Positions 63,820 to 64,000 of a stretch of 64,000 nucleotides of DNA are shown here, in pieces (the first letter of the stretch is position 1; every line of letters starts with the position of its first letter). This DNA comes from Ignavibacteriales bacterium (GTDB lineage: Bacteria > Bacteroidota > Ignavibacteria > Ignavibacteriales > Melioribacteraceae): assembly GCA_026390775.1 (NCBI GenBank), contig JAPLFF010000005.1, positions 1 to 64,000 on the forward strand. Direction: 5' to 3'. Position numbers and translations under genes: made by a program. Under the pieces are notes generated by a model. That model ran no database searches. It had not been told where the DNA came from and saw only the letters and a list, made by a program, of their open reading frames with translations.

Positions 63820-64000
63820 GGCTAAGTCTCACGACTTATTAGTACTGCTCGACTTAATTCCTCGCGGAACTTACATCTGCAGCCTATCAACCTTGTAATC
63901 TCCAAGGAGTCTTTAGGTCTTGCGACGGGATACCTAATCTTGAAGTGTGCTTCGCACTTAGATGCTTTCAGCGCTTATCACATCCGCACATAGCTACCCA
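63820..64000 (-). rRNA. rrl: 23S ribosomal RNA, 3' end (cut by window edge)
   Basis: The last 181 bases of 23S rRNA on the minus strand. The conserved 3' stretch AGTACTAATAAGTCGTGAG and upstream segments such as TAAGCGCTGAAAGCATCTAA and AAGATGAG-like AAGATTAGGTATCCC are recognisable. The rest of the gene, and 16S upstream of it, should lie beyond position 64000. A 79-bp AT-rich spacer separates it from 5S. Confidence 0.95.

Overview
The window is an AT-rich bacterial chromosome segment with dense, mostly minus-strand operons. Gene content points to the Bacteroidota/Chlorobiota/Ignavibacteriota group, most likely an Ignavibacteria-type bacterium. The clues are a DUF4783 protein, an HMA-AraC copper regulator of the Bacteroidota type, a tiny AURKAIP1/COX24 (mS38/bS22-like) ribosomal protein, a TonB receptor with a carboxypeptidase-regulatory domain, and -7 boxes of the TAnnTTTG kind. 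Several genes also have clear Shine-Dalgarno sequences (ftsZ, rpsA), which are rare in true Bacteroidetes. The lineage is inferred from gene families, not from a 16S sequence.

Layout. 1-15205 (minus) is a nearly complete dcw division and cell-wall cluster: mraZ, rsmH, ftsL, ftsI, murE, murF, mraY, murD, ftsW, murG, murC, ftsQ, ftsA and the start of ftsZ, most joined by 1-13 nt overlaps. MurE carries a DNPR motif, so the peptidoglycan is probably of the meso-diaminopimelate type. 15402-16754 holds tRNA-Thr(CGU), the 31-residue ribosomal protein, a zinc-ribbon/TPR protein and an HU-type protein. 17006-21410 (plus) holds a pair of unrecognised paralogous membrane-anchored proteins, then a copper module (HMA-AraC regulator, HMA chaperone, CopA-type ATPase). 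21462-32359 (minus) has an IMPDH/GMP-reductase family enzyme, a lipoprotein amidase, an AddA-like helicase-nuclease, a very large NtrY-like histidine kinase, a DUF4783 protein and an FN3 lipoprotein. 32548-35387 is a pyrR-pyrB-pyrC operon behind a leader attenuator; pyrC is interrupted by an in-frame TGA. 35701-43887 has tRNA-Pro(CGG), yajQ, a large TonB-dependent receptor, and an operon of a nucleotide pyrophosphatase and an active/inactive M16 peptidase pair.

43880-58736 (minus) contains a degenerate polysaccharide-deacetylase-like protein, enoyl-CoA hydratase, small envelope proteins, a FabG-type reductase, truA, mtaB, rpsA, cmk, a MacAB-like ABC export system and an inositol monophosphatase. 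58946-63555 (plus) is lon, a free-methionine sulfoxide reductase and dnaX. The right edge holds the 5S gene and the 3' end of 23S rRNA on the minus strand, with a terminator.

The less ordinary parts are the interrupted pyrC, the paralogous membrane-protein pair, several families of short palindromic intergenic repeats, and an 11-unit heptanucleotide repeat translated inside an envelope protein gene. I see no CRISPR array, phage or transposase.
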